Below, piece after piece: positions 59,976-64,000 of a stretch of 64,000 nt of DNA (positions within the stretch are counted from its first letter, which is position 1; each line of letters opens with the position of its first letter). The stretch is taken from the NCBI GenBank assembly GCA_963803155.1, contig CAWDMN010000085.1:119398-183397 (forward strand), written 5' to 3'. Both the position numbers and the translations under genes were made by a program. Source of the stretch: CAWDMN01 sp963803155 (lineage in GTDB: Bacteria > Acidobacteriota > Terriglobia > Versatilivoradales > Versatilivoraceae). The notes below the pieces were generated by a model, which saw nothing but the letters and a program-made list of their open reading frames with translations, was not told the origin of the DNA and made no database searches.

Positions 59976-61397
59976 ATGAACCAGTTGGATGAACAAAAAA
60001 GCCTGATTGAATATTTGGAAACTGCTCTGGAAGAAGTCAGAACTCGGGGATCCGGGGCTACGCAAAAGTTGGCTGAGGTGGAGCAAGAGCTCAAGATCGC
60101 CCGTTTGGAATATGGGAGGCTTCTGCATGATCGAAGAGCCCAGGCGGAAGCGAAATCCTCAGTTGTCCCTTCGCCTGCTCCATTATCGCCAGTTCAGCAG
60201 CCAGGGGAGGAAGATAATTCCCCGGCCCTTAGATTGTATGTTCCATTGAATGCGGATTCCCGTTGGAAAGTTCTTCTTGAAAGCTGGAAAGCCGCTTTTG
60301 GCAAAGAAAAAAAGGTGTACCACATTACATCTCAACCTATTGAGGCTCATCTGATGTTGGAAGAGGGGTCCAAATGGAAAAACTTCTCCGCCAACATCAA
60401 ATCCATATTCGGAAGAGAAAAAAAGAATTATTCCGGCATTACCGCCACGCCGATCACCTCTGACCTTCTGCTTGAAGAAAGTTCTGTTTTCAAAAACCTG
60501 AAAGCGGACTTGAAGGCATTGTTCACGCATCGCAAAGCTTCGGATTACAATATCTCCGCACAACCGCTTGAGGTGGATGAGATTTTCCGGGAATACAAGT
60601 TCCGCTCCAGTTCCGTGCTGGTTTCCGCCTTATTGCACGTCTCCATCATCACGTTGGTTATCGTCGGTCCATTGCTGTTGATTGGGAAGCAAAAGATCAA
60701 GCCAACCTCTACGGACGTTTCTTTGTTGGATCCCAGTGCGATGATTTTAAATTTGCCCCCGTCGGCCGATAAATCGGGTGGCGGTGGTGGTGGAGGAGAC
60801 CAATCGAAGACTCCTCCATCCATCGGCAAGCTGCCACGAGCTTCTGACCGACAATTCACTCCTCCCACCACTAAAGTGATCAACCTGGATCCGATACTTC
60901 CCATGGAGCCTACCGTAGTAGCCCCTCAGTTGGCTCAGTTGCCCACCGTAAATTTGTCTGAGTTCGGCGATCCTCTTTCCGGAATCCCCGGCCCCCCTTC
61001 CAATGGTCCTGGAATGGGCGGAGGAATCGGGACTGGCAGCGGTGGCGGCGTAGGATCGGGCAGAGGGGCGGGTGTCGGCCCTGGTGAGGGGGGTGGATTT
61101 GGTGGCGGTATTTATCGCGTCGGTGGCGGGGTAAGCTCTCCCATAATTATTTACCGTGTTGAGCCGATTTATTCCGAAGAGGCGCGCAAAGCCAAATATC
61201 AGGGAGTGGTGGTTCTTCAGGCGATTGTCCGCAAAGATGGGTCCATCGAGATTCTCAAAGTCGTGCGCGGCCTGGGATTGGGATTGGATGAAAATGCCAT
61301 AACCGCCTTGAAGCAGTGGAAATTCCGTCCCGCCACCAAAAATGGGGTCCCGGTGGATGTGGCTTTAAATATCGAAGTCAATTTTTCTCTCCGCTAA
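59976..61397 (+). CDS. TonB-family energy transducer with a triple-repeat cytoplasmic domain
   Basis: A 473-residue membrane protein carrying force to an outer-membrane receptor or a related envelope system. It starts with a short coiled coil (QKSLIEYLETALEEVRTR, residues 5-50). Three similar 37-residue cytoplasmic units follow at about 85-205, each built as LEEGSKWKNFSANIKSIFG plus ITATPI. A membrane helix (VSALLHVSIITLVIVGPLLLIG, about 215-238), a Gly-rich flexible region and the TonB C-terminal domain (EPIYSEEARKAKYQGVVVL...KQWKFRPATKNG) complete it. Having so much cytoplasmic sequence before the helix is unlike classic TonB but usual in Acidobacteria. GGGGAG precedes the ATG at 59976. A terminator follows. 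Confidence 0.88.
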   Translation: MNQLDEQKSLIEYLETALEEVRTRGSGATQKLAEVEQELKIARLEYGRLLHDRRAQAEAKSSVVPSPAPLSPVQQPGEEDNSPALRLYVPLNADSRWKVLLESWKAAFGKEKKVYHITSQPIEAHLMLEEGSKWKNFSANIKSIFGREKKNYSGITATPITSDLLLEESSVFKNLKADLKALFTHRKASDYNISAQPLEVDEIFREYKFRSSSVLVSALLHVSIITLVIVGPLLLIGKQKIKPTSTDVSLLDPSAMILNLPPSADKSGGGGGGGDQSKTPPSIGKLPRASDRQFTPPTTKVINLDPILPMEPTVVAPQLAQLPTVNLSEFGDPLSGIPGPPSNGPGMGGGIGTGSGGGVGSGRGAGVGPGEGGGFGGGIYRVGGGVSSPIIIYRVEPIYSEEARKAKYQGVVVLQAIVRKDGSIEILKVVRGLGLGLDENAITALKQWKFRPATKNGVPVDVALNIEVNFSLR

Positions 61398-61420
61398 ACT
61401 ATTCCTCAGGACAAATATGG

Positions 61421-61456
61421 CCGGGAAAGAGATTTTAATCTTTCCCGGTTTTTTTT
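61421..61456 (+). terminator. Rho-independent terminator
   Basis: CCGGGAAAGA pairs perfectly with TCTTTCCCGG across an eight-base loop, followed by eight Ts. It lies 24 bases after the TonB stop codon and is the clearest terminator in the window. Confidence 0.9.
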
Positions 61457-61568
61457 GCGACCGACACTGTGCAGTCATTTGGAATTTGAAGGCCTCTGCG
61501 TTAAAACTTCTTATTTTCATTTAGAACACGCCTGAGTCCCTTGGCTCTACAAGGAGCCTCGTGTGAGA

Positions 61569-62735
61569 TCAGATCCCTTTTAGTGCCGTCAATATATCTT
61601 TTTTTGCGGCCATTCGGGCGGGAAAAAGCCCGCCTAAAGCACCCATGAAGAGCGAAAAGAACATGCCAGCCGCCATGACGTGAGAGTCAATATGGAAATA
61701 GAATGTGGTTTCACTTGCTGTCGCCAGATTGCCGACTCCTGTGGTTATGTTGTTGAGTGGAAGCACCAGAAGACAACCAAGAAATCCACCTGACAACGCC
61801 ATAATTAGGGACTCAATCAAGAAACTAGCCAAGATGCTCCGCTGCAAAAAACCGAGGGCCCGGAGAGTCCCAATTTCTTTGGCCCGGCGGACAACCGCGG
61901 CAAACATGGTGTTCATGGCTCCAAAGATGCTGCCTATCGCCATGATGAGAGATACAAATAAACCGAGGGCCTGCAAAGGGGCTCCAGAAGCGGTTTGCCG
62001 GTCATAATAGGCTGCTTCAGTCTGGGCTGTCACATTGAGTCGCTGATCGTTCAGCAGAGAGTTCAGCAGGGCAGGAATGGCGGCGGCGTCCCCGGCGCGC
62101 AAGAGAATCGAATTTAAGATGTCAGACCGGTTGAAATTGGAACTGACTTGATTTAAATCTCCGAATATTTCACTGCTAGTCACGGATTCTCCGCCATCCA
62201 TGATGCCCACCACTTCCCAGTCCTTTTTCCCGAATTGGAGATAGCTGCCAGGTTGAGCGTTCTGGCAGCGTTGCGCGATGAATTTCCCGACCACAATCTC
62301 CCGCTGCCCCGCCCGAAACCAGCGCCCTTCCAGCAGCCTAAGGCTTCGCAATTCAATTCCGATGGGAAGAAGGCCGCGAAGTGTGACATCCATTCCAGAT
62401 CTTCCGCTGGTGCGCGGCAGTTTGATTGTGGTGACGATCTCCAAAGAAACCATGGGGTGCGTGCCGTCCGGCGCCTCGGCAATTCCGCGCTTGAAAATGA
62501 GATCTTGATAGACCTGCCGGGTAATGGAACTGCTCAATTCGGAATTGGAGCCTTTCCGCAGGACCAAAATATTCAAGGGATTTCCAGTGGACTGGAAGGC
62601 CCTGCGCAGACCATTGATCAGCGCCAAAGAGGCCATCAGGACCGCCACCGTCAGCGCAATGCCGATCACCGTCATCATGGTTGTAGTGCGCCGGGCGGCA
62701 AGATTTCTAAGATTGTAGGCCAAGGGGATTGCCAT
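61569..62735 (-). CDS. ABC transporter permease, FtsX/MacB type
   Basis: A 388-residue permease. The first helix (TVIGIALTVAVLMASLALINGL) is followed by a large periplasmic MacB-like domain (about 40-260) and three C-terminal helices with GAMNTMFAAVVRRAKEIGTLRALGFLQRSILASF, the FtsX signature. The ATG at 62735 has AGGGAAA upstream and gives the family start MAIPLAYNLRNLAARR. A second permease of the same kind ends 11 bases upstream, so the two form a heterodimeric pair. The ATPase partner is not in the window. Likely role is moving lipids, lipoproteins or peptides across the envelope. Confidence 0.9.
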   Translation of the reverse strand: MAIPLAYNLRNLAARRTTTMMTVIGIALTVAVLMASLALINGLRRAFQSTGNPLNILVLRKGSNSELSSSITRQVYQDLIFKRGIAEAPDGTHPMVSLEIVTTIKLPRTSGRSGMDVTLRGLLPIGIELRSLRLLEGRWFRAGQREIVVGKFIAQRCQNAQPGSYLQFGKKDWEVVGIMDGGESVTSSEIFGDLNQVSSNFNRSDILNSILLRAGDAAAIPALLNSLLNDQRLNVTAQTEAAYYDRQTASGAPLQALGLFVSLIMAIGSIFGAMNTMFAAVVRRAKEIGTLRALGFLQRSILASFLIESLIMALSGGFLGCLLVLPLNNITTGVGNLATASETTFYFHIDSHVMAAGMFFSLFMGALGGLFPARMAAKKDILTALKGI

Positions 62736-62746
62736 GTTCTGTTTCC

Positions 62747-63140
62747 CTAATCGATATACCGAAGAGAATCGAGGATTGAAATGCGCGATCCGCTCCATGC
62801 GGGGAGAAATGAACTTAGCAGGCCAAACAAAACGGCAGCCAGGAGAACAAATGCCGCCACGTCGAAAGTCATGCCCAGTTTAAGCGCGGCAAAAGCAGCC
62901 ACTCTTCCGCGCATCAGGATACATAATCCTTCGGCCATGAGTATTCCGGCCACTCCGCCCGCCAGACCCATAAAAGCAGACTCCCCCATGATAATTCCCA
63001 AGATACTGCCTCGTTGAAAGCCAAGGACCTTCAAGACCCCAATTTCGCGGAACCGTTCTCGGACTGACATCGAAATCGTATTTGAGGAAACCAGCAAGAC
63101 AGTGAAGGTGAGGGCGCCGCTGATGGAGAGCAGAAAACGC
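62747..63140 (-). pseudogene. C-terminal part of a second FtsX/MacB permease, cut at a junction
   Basis: About 130 residues: FLLSISGALTFTVLLVSSNTISMSVRERFREIGVLKVLGFQRGS and two further helices ending ILDSLRYID. This is the last third of a MacB-type permease. Upstream of about 63138 the frame stays open to 63337 but reads Arg/Ala/Ser-rich nonsense, because it crosses GC-rich DNA coding on the other strand. The N-terminal two thirds are thus missing. Either the gene was truncated by recombination or the assembly joins unrelated sequences here. Confidence 0.8.
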
Positions 63141-63291
63141 CTCGGACACGCGCACCTATGTTGCCTCGACCACCGTCGAGCGGCTGCTCGATTACGTGCA
63201 GAACACGCCGCCCGACCCGCTGCGGAGCGCTGCGTGCGTGCGCCAGCGCATCGCGCTGATCGATAAGAACCAGCGGCTGCTGAAGCACTGA
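63140..63291 (+). CDS. C-terminal fragment of an unrecognised protein
   Basis: About 50 residues ending TYVASTTVERLLDYVQNTPP, DPLRSAACVRQRIALIDKNQ and RLLKH before a TGA. Codons are strongly GC-ending (ACC, GTC, CTG, CGC), unlike the genes to the left, and the charge pattern is protein-like. The start lies beyond the junction and is lost. The family is not recognised. It ends 14 bases before the AGE epimerase gene, so the two were probably one operon in their source genome. Confidence 0.5.
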
Positions 63292-63305
63292 CGGCTAACG
63301 CAACA

Positions 63306-64000
63306 ATGACAGACGCCACTATGACTGCCGACGACAAGAAGGCTTGGGCTGCGCGGATCGAGAGAGAGTACAGACAACATCCTTCCGTTTTGGATGCGCC
63401 ACACGGTGGATCGCGAATACGGCGGCTTCTATGGCACCATCGGCTGCGATCTTCACGTCGAGAAAGAATCGCCGCGCTCCGCTGTCATCAACGCGCGGAT
63501 TCTCTGGACTTACTCCGCTGCGTGCCGGCTTTACGGAAACCAATACCGCGAGATGGCGGACTGGGCCTATGACTACATCGTGAACAAGTTCTGGGATGCG
63601 GAGAATGGCGGCGTTTATTGGATGCTCAACTTCCAGGGCAATCCGCTCTCCGATCGCAAGCAGATTTACGCGCAGGCTTTTGCGATGTATGGGCTGGCTG
63701 AGTACTTCCGTGCCACCGGCAAGGCGGAAAGCCTGGAGTTGGCGCAGCAGCTTTTCCGCCTGATAGAAGAGCACAGTTACGATCCGGCGTGGAAGGGGTA
63801 TCTGGAAGCTCGCGGCCGCGATTGGAGCGCGCTGGCGGATCTGCGGCTGAGCGAGAAGGACCTGAACAGCCCGAAGTCCATGAACACGCACTTGCACGTT
63901 TTGGAAGCCTACACGAACTTGCTCCGCGTTTGGAGGGATCCGAAGTTACAGGTGAAGCACAAAGAGCTGCTCGAAGTGACCATGGACAGGATCGTGAATC
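63306..64000 (+). CDS. AGE-family sugar epimerase/isomerase, frameshifted and 3' incomplete
   Basis: Cytoplasmic (alpha/alpha)6-barrel enzyme of the N-acylglucosamine or cellobiose 2-epimerase family. The first 25 residues read DDKKAWAARIEREYRQ in the frame of the ATG at 63306. The rest continues one frame away from about 63377: ILPFWMRHTVDREYGGFYG, INARILWTYSAACRLYG, WAYDYIVNKFWDAENGGVYW, QIYAQAFAMYGLAEYFRATG, and NTHLHVLEAYTNLLRVW up to the window end. One base too many around 63376-63379 explains it. It could be a sequencing error or a real lesion. Codon use is GC-rich and unlike the main part of the window. Confidence 0.8.

Overview
The window looks like a piece of an Acidobacteriota genome or metagenome bin of moderate GC. 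The clues are a VWFA-related secreted protein of the kind common in Acidobacteria (51475-52431), a TonB-family protein with an acidobacterial-style repeat stalk, many Tat-exported sugar and redox enzymes whose N-termini carry an RRxFL motif, and wide, repeat-rich intergenic spaces. No rRNA, tRNA or CRISPR array was seen.

Layout. 1-4.5 kb: truncated sugar porter, orphan CBS-domain protein, rlmN and a palindromic MITE. 4.5-7.1 kb: archease and RtcB RNA ligase as an operon, and a four-helix-bundle protein. 7.4-17.8 kb: a sugar-nucleotide epimerase, then a complete MoxR/Bat locus (MoxR ATPase, DUF58, a small BatD-like protein, BatA, a BatB-BatC fusion, BatD, and a BatE-like TPR-SH3 protein), interrupted by a second, inverted copy of the MITE. 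17.8-20.5 kb: J-domain/winged-helix protein, CAAX-type protease and a deoxyhypusine-synthase-like protein of unknown role. 20.8-25.7 kb: an NtrC-type two-component system followed by a good sigma-54 promoter in front of a small Cys/Gly-rich exported protein, then a second exported protein bedded in palindromic repeats. 26.3-36.7 kb: Tat-exported TIM-barrel protein, EamA transporter, exported FAD oxidoreductase, CDP-alcohol phosphatidyltransferase, alpha/beta hydrolase, kinase debris, sugar isomerase, rhamnose mutarotase and an exported protein, separated by three families of small inverted-repeat elements. 37-41 kb: a periplasmic PaoABC-like molybdenum oxidoreductase operon with a small fourth gene. 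41.6-46.6 kb: alpha-glucan genes (GH57, GlgB, DUF4912). 46.8-56.5 kb: purine nucleoside phosphorylase, Gfo/Idh/MocA oxidoreductase, NUDIX hydrolase, tail-anchored pseudo-receiver, VWA protein and aspartate kinase. 54.2-59.6 kb: the ileS-lspA-lgt-rluD group. 60-62.8 kb: TonB protein and ABC permeases.

At about 63138 the sequence changes abruptly to GC-rich coding DNA of another style. An FtsX-type permease is cut there, and a fragment of an unknown gene plus a frameshifted AGE-type sugar epimerase follow. This could be an assembly joint or a recombination breakpoint. The sugar porter at the left end also has a frameshift, so both window ends deserve caution.

The strongest new leads are the sigma-54-controlled envelope module, four families of small non-autonomous elements (two with clean terminal repeats and flanking duplications), the tail-anchored receiver domain that has lost its phosphorylation site, and the J-domain/winged-helix fusion.
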